Assembly (NCBI GenBank): GCA_023231475.1
Contig: JALJEE010001120.1
Coordinates: 35,810 to 99,809 of the forward strand
From: Seison nebaliae
Taxonomy: Eukaryota > Rotifera > Pararotatoria > Seisonacea > Seisonidae
DNA: 64,000 nt
Direction of reading: 5' to 3'
Made by a program: the position numbers and the translations under genes. Of the stretch, positions 35,058 to 48,135 are shown piece after piece. A model generated the notes under the pieces. It saw nothing but the letters and a program-made list of their open reading frames with translations. It was not told where the DNA came from and did no database searches. Each line of letters opens with the position of its first letter. The first letter of the stretch is position 1.

Positions 35058-37000
35058 TTATCGACGGTATGCATGTCATTTTCCCATATTACATTTCCAT
35101 TTGAAATTCTTTCAAAATTCTTTCCCTTCTTTCCTTTTTTGTGCGCAAATTTACAGTTGTTAAGAAGAAATAAATGTAAGAAAAAAAACTATTTCTTTTC
35201 TTACCAGTAATTCTTATGCCGTTTAATTGCTTACCAGCCTCAACTTGTCATAAACTATCTCCTTTTCAACAACTACATGACTTTCACACGCAACTCCAAC
35301 AAATGTTGTGTGATGAGAGACATTTGTCTTCCGATTCTCCTACTTTTTCTTCACGGTCAATCACTGGAAATTAAATGAAATAATTGAAGAAAAAAAAATT
35401 ATGAGATAAAAAGAAAGACACAATTTTATTTGTTGTTAAACATAATCTATTACCGAATCATTATACCTTTCCATTGATGGTCGACCTCTCTCGCTATGAC
35501 GATATTGTCAATATAATAATTCCATTGAGAATCAGTATAATCTCTTCGAATGAAATGGAATGGAGGAAAAGTAAGATATCCATTAAGCAAATAATGGAAT
35601 GATAAAAAATTATCATTTTTCTTTCGAAAAGGAAAAAATATGGAAGAAAAAAGGAAACTCATAGTTGATTTATAAGGAGATTTTCTTCCTTCCCGAACTC
35701 AATTTAATAAGGATGGAACATGCTTAAACATTTTATTGTTGTGCATATTAGATGAATATATCGATGATCTAAATAACTTTAAATAAATTGAATAATTTTA
35801 TTGCCTTCTCTACTTACTCACTTGTTAGTGTATGGGAGAGCGAGGACTTTTCCAAGCAATAGTAACAACAACAACAAAATAAAACAAACGAGATATTCAC
35901 ATGAGAGGATGTCCCATGAATTGTTTATAATCACACAACTGACTACACCTCACATAACATGTCCATCGAAAGTGATGAATATCAGAATAATAATTTTAGA
36001 ATATCTAACCGACTTAATCGATTGCCATTGACAAATGTTGATGATAAGGACAGTATCCCTCCAAAATTGTTTACTCTACAACAACTATAATTGTGGAAGA
36101 TGATTAATATGTAGTAATTGGTTAAGGAGGAGAATTGATGGCAGATTTTCATCAATAACTTCGATGTGGGGAGGATGAAATACTTAGGAGATAGAATGAT
36201 TAGAGGAGACGGCGCAGGTAAAAGGGCACTTGAGAATAATTTTAATTTTCATCTTATCATTTGGAATGGCAGAAAAGAGCCTCATATATCCTCTCACAAA
36301 TTACTCACAATTAATGCATTGTAGTGTTTGAGAAGGATTTGTTTTGATGAATATTCGTCGTCTTTCTTCTCGATGCGTCGTCAGCAGCGGATTGTGAAGG
36401 ATATGTGTCCTGCTCATTGCTTAGTCTCTCCAAATTAGGTGGGAGGGAAGGAAGCTTTAATTAAATTCTCGCATACACACAAACTGAAATATCTTTCCGT
36501 CTTTCCTTCTCCTTTCCGTCTCTTATATAATGATGTGATATGAAAGTCATCTTTCATTTCTAACATGTCCCATTCCAATAAATATGTAGAAGGAAAATAA
36601 TAATGTAGTCGTTATTATTTTTATAACTAATATTCACAATATCATTAATAGAAACAGGCAAGTTCTCATCCAGTCGTAAACAAAAGAAAAGGGAGAATTT
36701 ATTATTCTGTTGTAGTTTCACTAACCAACCAACCAACCAGCCAACCAACCGACCATCCATTCATTCATTCATCCTACTATTTGTAAGAGAGAATATTTTA
36801 TGATAATGTTCCACTTGTTCATCCGTCAGGAAACAACGATATTAGAAAGAAAGATGATTACTGTCTCATAACACAATAATCTATAAGGGAGAGGGAAGCG
36901 ATAGGTATTCTAATCACAAAATTTTTCTTCCACATTCTTCCTCCCCATTACCTAAATTATTCATTCTCACTCACACTTCCCAATTCTCCACATCAGACTA
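35058..37000. other. 1.9-kb interval with at most small ORFs
   Basis: Mostly non-coding. It holds a 52-codon ATG frame at 35216-35374 (+) and the small minus-strand ORF at 35450-35662, listed separately. Pyrimidine-rich sequence near 36930-37000 probably belongs to the transporter promoter and 5' UTR. Confidence 0.45.
35450..35662 (-). CDS. Possible small protein (70 aa)
   Basis: ATG-to-stop frame with an N-terminal hydrophobic stretch (MSFLFSSIFFPF) and a charged, Tyr/Asp-containing C-terminus (RRDYTDSQWNYYIDNI). An aataaa signal lies about 20 bp after the stop on the same strand, which mildly supports a real transcript end. No family recognised; chance is not excluded. Confidence 0.3.
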   Translation of the reverse strand: MSFLFSSIFFPFRKKNDNFLSFHYLLNGYLTFPPFHFIRRDYTDSQWNYYIDNIVIAREVDHQWKGIMIR

Positions 37001-39035
37001 ATGCTTGTCAATCTCAGTGGTGATTATAAGAAATATGCTGCGATTTTCGGTGCTTTCCTCCTACATCTAACCATCGGAGTCAATCATTCGTTTGGTTAGT
37101 GTCCGTCTTCACTTCTACCGCCACTTAACACTTATCCTCTTCCCACCCTCCAGGTAACATAGCGCCTTATATTGTCTCGTATATTCGGTTCGGTGAGAAT
37201 GGAACGACCAAATACGTCGACTTCAATCAAACTGAAGTGGTCGATGAGCGGCACTTGAACAAGTATTATTTATTCGGTGGTGATTACAGTCAAATCGTTT
37301 GGATTTATGGAACGATGTTCGGATTGCAAGGTCTCTGTTCATTCATCGGAGGATTCTATGCACCCAAATTATCCACCCGAACATTGACCTTGATTGGTTG
37401 TAGCATTGCTGAGTTACTAATAAAATTTAATTTTAAAAATTACTAATTTACATTTTTCTCACATTAAGTTTGGGCATCATCTTAACCGGATGGACGTTGA
37501 CTTCTCGTAGTTTCGGTCCCATCATAATAACATTCGGAATTATGTTCGGTTTGGGCTCCGGTATCGTCTATATCCCGCCAATACAATGTGCTATGAATGT
37601 TCGTCATTACAATTTCCTATCAATTAATCTCATTTTAAACACTTTCAGTGGATGCCAGATAAACGAGGATTAGCAACTGGAATCGTTCTTTCCGGACAAG
37701 GATTCGCTGTATTCTTTTTCAGTTTAATTCAATCAAAATTCGTCAATCCCAACAATTTACCCCCAACCAAAGTTCGAGACAGAACGGCAATAGAAGCGTT
37801 TTCTTTAAATCTTCTCTCTCTCCCTCTCTTTCAAATATCTCATAATTTACAGTTTCTTCACACAAAAAGAATTACTTGTTCGTGTGCCCAACATGTTTTA
37901 TTTGTTAGGCGGAATTTTCATCGGAATTCAAATATTCGCCATCAGTTGGCTGCAAGATCCCGAACCGGAAGATGAAGCTAGTCCGTTGGATGTGCACAAA
38001 ATCATTCGGAATGAAAAATCGATCGATTCAATTGAGAATACGGAAATCAGTGAAAATTCTGTGTCATCCGATCACACCACAACCGAACCGTCATATCAAA
38101 ATCGAGAATTGTCGACCGGTTTTCTTTCATTTCCTCATTCATCAATCTCAATTCTCACATATAATCAGTACCGGAAAAATTTACTGATCCGATCGATAAC
38201 GATTTAAACCGAACTTCGACACATGTCGAAATTTTCAATCGATTACGGTTCGAATTTATTTTGGGAAGAATAATATTTAAATATTTTATTAAAATTCAAT
38301 TTCCCTTTTTTAGCGAGTCGTTATCAGATCCAGCATTTCTCATCTTATATGTCACTATGTTTTGCATTCAAACCAGTGTCGTTCTATTAGATTCATTGTA
38401 TAAAGTTTGTAATTCATCAAAATCATCAAAATCATCAAAATCCTCATCAACCTTTTCTTTCGATTTTTAGTCTTATGGACAAACATTCATTCAAGACGAT
38501 CATTTCTTGAGTTATGTGGGAGCGTTTGCTTATATCGCTCATGGTTTTGGACGTATGTTCGGCGGTTATGCTTTCGATAAATTCGATTACAAAGTTAATT
38601 TAGTTTAATATTTTTTATTGTATTAAATATCGGCTAGCTATCAATGGGAGTGTCTTGTGCGGCTACTGGTGTTCTGACAGCGACCATGATCCTCACACCG
38701 TACGGACATAAGGCCATGTTCTTCATTTGGATCGTTCTCCTCTATAATTTTTGGGCATGGTGCTTCTCCATCGTGCCGTCGGCAACTGCCGCTTATTTTG
38801 GAGAGAAGAATTTCGGTCCGAATTATGGACTCATTTTCTCATCAATCTCCATCTCATCAATCTTTGGTGCTACTTTATCACACATCTTATTGGACTATGT
38901 TGGCTGGAATGGAATTTTTCTTGTGGCGGCTGTTTTCGATCTGATCTGTTAGTTCTTTTTAGAATTATCGTCAATTTAAATATGTTCCTCCGTACAGGTC
39001 TCATTCTCGTGTTTATGATCCGTTTGAAGAAATGA
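37001..39035 (+). CDS. Major facilitator superfamily transporter, OFA/monocarboxylate type (512 aa)
   Basis: Ten exons: 37001-37094, 37154-37412, 37469-37598, 37649-37797, 37853-38118, 38169-38247, 38314-38404, 38471-38593, 38638-38947, 38998-39035; the sum is a multiple of three. Twelve membrane segments are implied, starting with YAAIFGAFLLHLTIGVNHSF. The cytosolic loop motif WMPDKRGLATGIVLSGQG and the FFTQKELLVRVPNMF segment are typical of the oxalate/formate antiporter (OFA) and monocarboxylate branch of the MFS. A long central loop separates the two halves. The second half includes GRMFGGYAFDKFD and ends in a short basic tail. Substrate is likely an organic anion, but the sequence does not settle which. 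All nine introns begin GTT. Confidence 0.85.
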
Positions 39036-39327
39036 GAGTGAGAGGAAAAAGTAACGTTAAAAAGAAAGTGACAATTAAATTTTAAAATAAATTAAATTTT
39101 CTAATAAAATCTACTGTCGAACCAAATTACTCAATAATCTACGAAATTAACTATCATAATAATGACGATAAGATATGATGAATATAAAACGGTTTTGACA
39201 TCGGAAAATAATAAACATAAATATTTCCTTTCGTATATTGAAAGAGAGGAAAATAAAAGAAAATTTTTTTTTTAATTTTAAAAATTTCAAAATTTTAGTT
39301 TGTCGTTCAATATTTAACTATTTGACG

Positions 39328-40009
39328 ATGGCTATCCATACGTTGGGCCATATCACTAACCATAACATCGAACAATTGCGTTTACTGAATTCCATCATTT
39401 TCCCAGTGAAATATCCACAAACCTTCTATGACAAAGTGACGACGATCTACAATAAATATTCGAAATTCGGTTCCTCATCATTCTTCCTTCTCAAATCATC
39501 ATTCGTCTTCTTTTTCTCAGCTCTATACAACGACATAATTGTCGGTGCAATTTGTGCACGTATCGAACATCGAGACAATGAGACGTCGATGTATATCATG
39601 ACGATTGGCGTGTTACCAGCGTACAGGAAAATGAATATCGGTTCGCATATGAGAAAGATTGATGAAAAATTTTATTTTTTTTCTTTTACGATAGGAAGTG
39701 AGTTGATGGATGAAATCGAGAAATGTGCAAAAGCAGATAAGAGTATTCGAAGGATTTATCTGTTATTTTCTTTCACTCACACACACAAAACAACTTTAAT
39801 CTTTCTTCCAATTCGACGGGAAAAGACACGTCCAAATTGACAACGTACCTGCATTGGAGTTCTATGAGAAACGCGGTTACATTCTCGTAGAGAAAGTGGA
39901 GAATTATTACGATCTCAGTAACATGCCACACGCGTATTTATTGGAGAAGATGTTGGAGGAGGAGGAAGAGGAGAAAAAGGAAGACGAAGTGGAAAATAGT
40001 TCAACATGA
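39328..40009 (+). CDS. NAA50: N-alpha-acetyltransferase 50 (170 aa)
   Basis: Catalytic GNAT-fold protein that acetylates Met-starting N-termini and is associated with the NatA complex; orthologue of fly San. Exons 39328-39469, 39521-39640, 39695-39761 and 39826-40009 sum to a multiple of three. HNIEQLRLLNSIIFPVKYP matches the substrate-binding start of NAA50. The core LYNDIIVGAICARIEH, YIMTIGVLPAYRKMNIGS (acetyl-CoA loop), IYLHVQIDNVPALEFYEKRG and ENYYDL segments follow in order. The C-terminus is a Glu/Lys-rich tail. The length matches the human protein (169 aa). The start ATG is preceded by a ttttag acceptor-like site 28 bp upstream, so a 5' UTR intron is possible. Confidence 0.92.
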
Positions 40010-40775
40010 ACTTGAATTGAAGAGAGAAATGATTTATATTAAAATTCAAATATAGAACAAAATGAATTTTCCTTTTTTTTCCTCATTATAAAGAAGGAAG
40101 TCGTTGTATAAGAACAATAAAAGTTTTTACTTTATTTTCTCGTGGAAATGAAATGAAACTATTTTAAAAAATTTTTGTAATTGTGGAGGAAATTGATGAA
40201 AATTTTTATTTTAATTAATAATTAAATTTCCCTCCTTTCAATATAATGGGTGAGGGGTGATGGAATAGTACACGTTCATTTATTCGAATAGATAAGAAAT
40301 GGATCATAAAATATATATAAGAATTTATTTATAGAAATTTGGATATCTTTTTTTTCTCTTGTGTAATTTTTGGGAGTAGTAATGATAAAAATAAATCATC
40401 CGGGGTATTTTGTGTGTAATTGTGTTTGAGTGTGTTTGTGTGTGTGTGTGTGTTTTTGTTCATGCTTCTGTTGAGTGTATATCGTCGATATGTTGTTGTG
40501 ATGTATGATCGACATTCATTTAATTTATTTGAGAATGAAAGTACGTTTTGATAAATGATTTGTGCAATTTATAGGAAATGTTCGAATGAGCGAATCGTGT
40601 AAACTTTGAACTTTTTTTTGAACGGGCAAAATGTATTTTTGAATTTTATTGTGAGTGGGCAGAATGTGTAAATTTGTGTGTGTGTGTTCGAATGAGGAGC
40701 ATTGTTAAAAACTGTTGTGGATAAAAGTGAGAGGAATGCGCGTGTGGAAATGTGGCATTCATTTGAGATTCTACT
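40010..40775. other. 3' spacer with (TG)n microsatellite
   Basis: Between the ends of NAA50 and PPP1R16. It contains a (TG)n tract near 40423-40455 and a smaller one near 40676-40688. No gene is visible. Confidence 0.5.
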
Positions 40776-42888
40776 TTATGAGATGTGACAACACGATAAC
40801 AATTTGGCTTTACCTGGCGAATTGTGGACTTGATCGCTATGAGGATATTCGTATAACATCTCGTCATGCTCACTCATGTTATCTTTGGAATATGAATTAA
40901 ATTTCGATGTTTTCGTTTTATTTCGATCGGACGATGTATAATTCCGTTTTCCTCCTTCCTTACCGTTATTCTTCTGTTGTTGTTGTTTGATTGTGAGATG
41001 ATTGAAGAGTTCTTTTTCTTGTTCCAATGTGATCTTTTTCTTCTCTAACGATTCCACATTATTCGTGTTGTCTTCACTCTTCGTTTTGTCGCTCGTTTTC
41101 AAATTGTTTGAGGAAGCGGTGGCATTGGAGACGGTGGTAGCGGATGACGGGGGCGGTATTGTTATGGCACTTGTTGTTGCTACTGATGGATAATTGTTGG
41201 AATTGGATGAGTATAAACTATTTTTTTGCTCTCCATCACCACTCTCGTCACAATCGTAAAATTTCGTTACTGTCGACGACGATTCTTCGCCGTTCGCTTT
41301 GCCGGACGGTCTGGATGGTGGAGGAGGAGTCGCTGTCGTTCCAGTAACAACTTCAGCGAAATTTGTATCATATTTTCTCGCTTTTTCTCTCATCGACGCA
41401 CGACGAATCGATGACGTTCGATTAACCGTACTTCCCGTTCTTTTGAATTCTTTATTTGAACGGAATTCACAATTATTTATCTCCTTCTGTTGTTGTTGTT
41501 GTTGTTGTTGTCTTTTCTCCAACATCCAATCGACGAGATTTTGATCAGGACAAATATCTAATGGTGTGTTACCACTATCATTCTTCTTGTACAGATCGGC
41601 ACTATGTTCGATGAGATATTGAATGATTTGCGGATTTGTCCACCATGTTGCTGCGTGTAACGGTGTCCAACCGTCACTATCGGTCGGATTAATTTCTACG
41701 TTACATTCATCAATCAGAAATTTTATAACATCGAAATAAGAATATGCCGCTGCCACATGCAAATAAGTCGCGTTGTCTTTCGAATCGAAATCTTTCCCCA
41801 ATGTTTCTTGTTGAGATTTGTACGTATTCTGGTGAATTTGACTGATGGGCAACGAGAATTGCATCGACACCAATTGCCCACTCGATTTTGGTGCAGTCAA
41901 TAATGAATTCTTCACTGAATTCTCCACCACCTCCTTCAATTCTCGTAAACGTCTCAACAAATCACGTTCTGGTTGACTTCTCGTCTCATCTATCACTTTC
42001 TGCGTAATTCCTTGATCGGCCATCTTCATCTCGATTTGAATGAGTGTGTCATTATCCTCACAGATATCATACGGCATATTTCCATCAGTATTCACCGCAA
42101 GAACATCAGCATTGTTCTCGATCAAAATGAGAGAAACGTCTTTATGACCACAAGTAGCGGCAGCGTGTAACGGTGTCCATCCGTCATGATCCCGAATGTT
42201 CACATCCGCGTTTTTCTCCAACAAACATTTCAACAATTCAACATTGTTATCGATACAAGTCTACCATACAAACGGTTTTATAAAAAAATTTAAAAAAAAT
42301 TTAAAAAAAATTTAAAAAAAATTTAAAAAAAATTGAAAAAAAATTGAAAAAAAATTGAAAAAAAATTGAAAAAAAATTGAAAAAAAATTGAAAAAAAATT
42401 GAAAAAAAAATTGGAAATAAATTGAAAAAAAATTTAAAAAAAATTTAAAAAAACTGAAAAAAAATTGAAAAAAATTTCGATAATTTTTTTGTTTGAGATG
42501 GTAAATAAAGGTAAAAAAAATAATTAATTAACCTGATGTAGAGCTGTCAAACCATCTTCGTTTGACACATTCGGATCGACACCTTCATCCAATAATCGTT
42601 TCACTTCCTCGATATCATTTCGGAAGGTGGCGTCCAACAACGTGACGGTTTCCGTGAAATGGACATCCGATTCATGATCCAGCATGACTTCGTTGGGAAC
42701 GTCTGGAAAAGATGGAAATGATGTGATAGAAGAAGGAATTGATGGAAACCGTTTAATGACGATTCATAAACATGATACTTCTCCAATTGGAGTTCACGTC
42801 GCTTCTTGGCTTGGAGAAGTCGCTCGCCAGCCGACAAACGTTCGATATTCTCCATTTCTCTTATCAATTCTTCATGTGATAGAGCCAT
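40776..42888 (-). CDS. PPP1R16: Protein phosphatase 1 regulatory subunit 16 (MYPT3/TIMAP-like, 597 aa)
   Basis: Targets PP1 catalytic subunit to membranes. Exons 42888-42750, 42702-42533 and 42260-40776 sum to a multiple of three. The N-terminal helix ([20 protein letters not shown]) matches the MYPT3/TIMAP start, followed by the PP1-docking region, which reads SDVHF where the family has K-V-x-F. Ankyrin repeats follow: [19 protein letters not shown], then the family-specific [14 protein letters not shown] and [16 protein letters not shown], and a second block ending TPLDIC. The rest is disordered with a poly-Gln run (about 41490-41513). The last four residues, CHIS, form a CaaX box for prenylation, as in vertebrate PPP1R16 proteins. 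Intron 2 is enlarged by an A-rich repeat. Confidence 0.9.
42282..42480. repeat. Intronic (aaaaaaaattg/aaaaaaaattt)n tract
   Basis: About 16-18 tandem units of roughly 11 bp fill intron 2 of PPP1R16, expanding it to 272 bp where neighbours are about 50 bp. On the coding strand it forms a pyrimidine-rich tract ahead of the acceptor. Confidence 0.9.
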
Positions 42889-45800
42889 GGCGAGAAAATG
42901 GTTTAATGTTGAGCGATTTTTCTGATTGTCGATTATCTAATTATGTGGGAAGCAGTTGTGGAAGTTCATAAATATTTATCTTCTATTCTATATATATATA
43001 TATATTGTTTGTGTATGCTATGTCAGTTCCACATCAATACGTGTACACGACCATCATGTTTATCATGATCTGTGATCGATAGTGAAGTACGATAGTTTTC
43101 GTTTCAGGAAAAGAAGAATTAGATTGTTGTAAGAAAAAGAAGTTTTTTCTTGAGAATCTTTTTTTTTTCTTTCCAAATTAAAACGACATTGAAGGAATGA
43201 AATGAAATATCATCTGTCGAACGAAATGAAAAGAGATGAGTCATTATTGCAAAATAATTCAATTGTTTCATTTCATTCATTTCCTCTCTCTCGAAATGAG
43301 AGAGAAATAATGATCATGACCATCATCACTAACAATGAGAACATCATCATTATCATTATTATCATTATTATTATTATTATTATTAGTGAATAGTAGAAAA
43401 TCGTTTTAAATAAAAAGTTCCATTTCCAAACTTCTTTTACGTCGTTATCTCCTTCTTCCCTCGTTTCCCTTCTCCCTTTCTCCTCGACTTCACTCACTCA
43501 CTCAATTATTGATTTGACATCATTCTCATTTATTCTTCTCTCATATCGAATATGCTGACAATGAACGATTTCTTTTACGGAAAATTAGACAGCAACTATT
43601 TTCTCCTCCTTCAAAACTCTCTCTCATTTCACATTATCATTCGTTCGTTCGTCCGTTCGTTCATCCATCAGTCAATCCCTCAAAATAACACGATTGTTGT
43701 TTTTGAGTGAGAGTTAGATAGAAATTGAGAGAAAGGAAATCATATTCGCTAAATGACGACTCGTTCATTGGTATTCGTGCATGTCGCCCGCTCAATTGTC
43801 CGGTGGAACGGCCTCTCTCCTATTCCTCCTCCCCCTTCACTGCATCGAACGAGCAGAGAAAGAATAAAGTTTGATGGTAACTTGATCGATTAGAGTTTAG
43901 TTTGTCCTTGAAAAATGAAACATGGATCTCCATTAAACTTCTCCTCTCCCATTTGTCAAATTAGTGGACATAATTTTTTGGATGAAAGACACTTGCTTTT
44001 TTTTCTTTCTTTCATTCACTTTTCCTCTACTCTATATCGTCATCACTTCTGGATCTCCATCTGATTCATTTCCATCATCTTTCATCGATTCCTTCATACA
44101 TGATGAGTGGAGTGGTGGGGGGGCAAGTGTGTGCCATATAATGTGTAGTGAGGGAATGGATGTGGAACGAGGAAGACCATCAGCTCGTAATGATTGAAAC
44201 AGATTCAAAAAAAAAAAAAGGAAAAGAAAAGAAGGAATAAAAGAGAAAATGTTTGTGTGTTGGGCCCTTCCATTTTTTCTTCTTCTTCTTCTTGTTGTTG
44301 TTTCACAATCATCGAGAAAGAAATAGAAGGAAAATGACGAGAGGATGCATTCTACACACACCACTAATAATAACAACATCATTAAAATGATTCTTGTCGT
44401 TCGTCTGGGAGAAGAAATTTATTGAACATTTCATCATCCATTCGATTCGATCGAGAAACATAATAATTTCCATCGAAAAGAAATTGGGGATCGCATGAAA
44501 ATGACATAAGAAATAAGAAACGAATCATAATGATGATACAGATGAATCAGTGTTAAACTACTATCCAGCATCAGGGATATCATCGATGTTTCCCAAGAAT
44601 AATAATCTGTCTATCATCCATCTTCCATCCTCTCCGCTTTTGCGTCAGCAGTTCATTCGGATAATTATTTAGGAAGATTATAAAAATTCTCAAATTCTTC
44701 TTGATGATGAACAAAATAAATTAATTACATCAAATGGAATTAAATACATTTCATCATATCCATTTCTCTCATTTATATATCTCACTTATTTATGGATGTC
44801 CTCTTCAATACCTCTCTCCATATCCATATGCAGAAGACACTGCTCTTATTCACCTACGTGTGCATGTGTGTGTGTGTGTGTGTGTGTGTTGTGTTGTGTG
44901 TACACATGCGTGTAATATATTTTTATGATTGATACATCTTCAATCGCCACATATTGATCTTATTTAATTATGTAATTTCATTAAATTCACTTCTTTCTCC
45001 ATTTTCTCAAATCTTGAAGTGTGTATGGGGAAAAAAAAGAATGAATTTATTAGCATTATGTACGAAAATCATATATTTATGAGAGATGGACAATGATGGG
45101 AAACAATAGATAAGTTGAAAAACGATTTGAACAATTCAACTGATTGAAAAGGCTAAACTTTCAATTCAACAAATTTTCCCTTCTCATCCATCTCCCCCCA
45201 CTCGCCATCATTAGCGAGAAAATCATTCCAACCGATCGACGCTCGTCACCAACGACCGTTTTTCACCGTTTTTTTACCGTTTCTCACACATTTAATATCT
45301 GGAAAGATGATTGATGGAATGAACGTTCCATCTCTCACCCATCATTCTGACACTAGTAGTAGTAGAGATATGGTAGTAGGAGGAATTGCGTTCGTACGTG
45401 ATCAACGATTAATTGTTGGTCAACTGTTGAGGAGGGACATGAGTTTGGGATGATGGATGGGAACAGAAGCAATTGGAAATATGTTCCAATCTGCCAATCA
45501 TTCGGAAGATTATTAGTTTGTTCTTCTCAACACTGGCAGCGTGCTTCCAATCTGAATTTTCCGTCTTTATCAGAAGTATGAATTGAGCGGAGAAAGTAGG
45601 AAGGAAGTGGAGGAAGGTGAAGGATGAAACAAATTTTCAAGTAGTTGCCCTACTGAATAAATTTGAATTTCATTAAGCGATGAATTCTTTTCAGATGTGA
45701 ATGAGAACGACGAATGTAATTGTCGTTCAGTGTCGTGCGCATCATCCGAATCATAATGACGATTAATTTTATTATCATGTACATAAAATAAATAAACTAG

Positions 45801-45897
45801 TTTAATGGAAGCACGACTAACTCAATTGATAACGATTATTTGATGACGATGCTGAACGAAATAGAAGAAGAAATTCTTTTAAGATTCTTAAAAGATA

Positions 45898-45930
<33 letters not shown>

Positions 45931-48135
45931 CGTCCCTTCCATTACTCTCTATTACATCCCCTCCATTCCTGTCATACTTCTTCTCCTACTTATTGATATT
46001 AGAAAAATATAATAATAATTAATATAACATTATCAAGAAGAAGAAGAAGAAAAAAAATACTCTAATTTCCATTCTACTACGACTCAAACGCATCACACCA
46101 TGTCTACTCGAGAATAACCGTCCTTCCTTCTCGCCATATCCACTCGATCGGTTCCTATTGCGCAAAAGATAATATGAATCCACTTAATACCAGTCATTGA
46201 CATCTTCTCGGCTTGAGAGAGTGAGCCATGTCCCTTCAAACATTCCTTACCCTCCACCCACTAACATCAATCTGCATCGTCCTACTTAATTAATTATAAT
46301 TAATTTTTGATTATTCTCTTATGTTGACGTCAATTCGAAATAAAATGTTTCCTATTATCGTCTCTCTCTCTCTCTCTCTCTTTCTCTTTCTCCATCATCA
46401 TTTCCTCCTTACAAACTGAACGAACATACGGATAAATAGACAGATATATATATCCGCAATCGTCCTATCTTCCAAATGGAATTACTTCTCCAATTCGATT
46501 GTTCCCAACGACTTCTGGAAGTGCCTCTTTGTCTGATTACACTAACGATTATTGAATTGTTGAAGCAACTTGTCAATTCTAATACCTTTATCATCTCATT
46601 GTCGAACACGAAGGAAATGTCAATTCTCTTCAATTCCAATTCTATTTAATAACCGATCACTTCTATCGTCCAATAAACGAGTCTCGTTCAACTATCTCCC
46701 ATTCAACATCGATGTAACTTGTTAATAATTCAACGAGTGGAATTTTCATTTACATTACAATGACATCCGAGTGCCATCCCCAATAAATATGATATCATTT
46801 CCACAATACTTCGAATATATCATGAACTATTTATTAAGTTAATTATCAATAACGAGATCAATGTTGAGTAACACGAGAATTAATAGAAAATTCGCTCGAG
46901 GCAAATTGTCGGTAGCTAACGCTCCGCACTTCCTACGGGAAAGACCATCATAATTCTTCATTTACCTAATCGACAGTCCTTCATAATGAGTAATGATGCT
47001 TTCGGAAATGCGTAATCTACCTTTTAAATTGATTATTCTCCATTAAATCTTTTCATTTTTTCTCTTTCTCCATCTCTTTTTTTTTTGGAAAAAAACACAT
47101 TCCTCATTTACCATTTCTCTAATTATTGCATCGAGAAATCTGCTCGTTCCATCTTTCTCTCCCTCGTTCACAATGAGAGGAAGTGAGAGGCAGAATATGG
47201 AACTAGCAAGAAATTAGAAATTTCTTTATTTCATATAAACTTATTTTTAAAATAATATTTTCTATATGAAATTGTTCGGACTGACACGAGTGAGAAAAAA
47301 ATGTGAATTAATTAATTAATTAATTTTATTAAAACTAAACATGTTTTTATTAGAAGTTGATGATAAATCCGTTCAAATCATTCCATCTGATTATTTTAAT
47401 TGTCTTAAAATTAAATTTTGACGATGACTCCATTCAATTTTGATGGAATGAAACTTTAAATAAATAATTTGACTAAATTAAATTGGACATTGAATGTGGT
47501 CATTTGAGAAAATATGGAATAGACACAAGTAGTAACAAGTTTTGTTAATTGATGTTTAAATTGAAATTTGGAGGATGATGTTGGGAAAAAAGAATTAATG
47601 AAAGGAACTGTTATTAAAATGGACGAGTTGAGGCTTTCTTTCAAGCAGTTTTTCTTTGTGAAATTCGAAGGGGATGAAAAGGAAGAGGGACGAGAAGATC
47701 GAGCTCGACGTCAAGAGAGACGGGGAGAAGATAAGATAAATATAAGATAAACATACAGCGGTAAATGATATAAATAAATGGAGGCAAATAAGTGTATGGT
47801 AGTAGGGATGAATATGAAAGAAGTGTATATGTTATAGGACGATATATGTCAGACAAATCTCACCAAAAAAGAGAAGGTGACTAGTTATTTTTCAAATTAA
47901 ATAAAAACTTCTTTTCAAAATTCATATAACCAATTCTTTATGTAATATGTATATAATTGCTATACGATAATGTACGTCGTACACGTGAACACCATTAAAC
48001 ACAATTGAAACAAATGAAAAGTTTCTTTTTTATAGATTCTTGAGAATTCCCTTAAATTTCTCATTGTCAAGTTATAATACTGAAAGTGGACATATTTGAC
48101 TGAGAGACACCCAGAAAATTATCAATTAAACGATC
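42889..48135. other. 5.2-kb gene-free interval rich in simple repeats
   Basis: I find no gene on either strand. Simple repeats include (TA)n near 42991-43004, (ATT)n near 43350-43385, (TG)n near 44867-44895, (TTC)n near 45900-45932 with GAA-rich sequence near 46036, and (TC)n near 46362-46382. Pyrimidine-rich stretches are frequent. It separates the divergent starts of PPP1R16 and the Na+/H+ exchanger, so it may contain distal regulatory sequence for either. Confidence 0.6.

Noticed and set aside
44032-44382. Long minus-strand frame in the gene-free interval
   Set aside because: Composed of simple-repeat and homopolymer translation (poly-Leu, poly-Phe, poly-Arg). No splice or domain support.
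46409-46639. 76-codon minus-strand frame near 46.5 kb
   Set aside because: No recognisable domain, no neighbouring exons, no poly(A) context; chance frame in AT-rich spacer.
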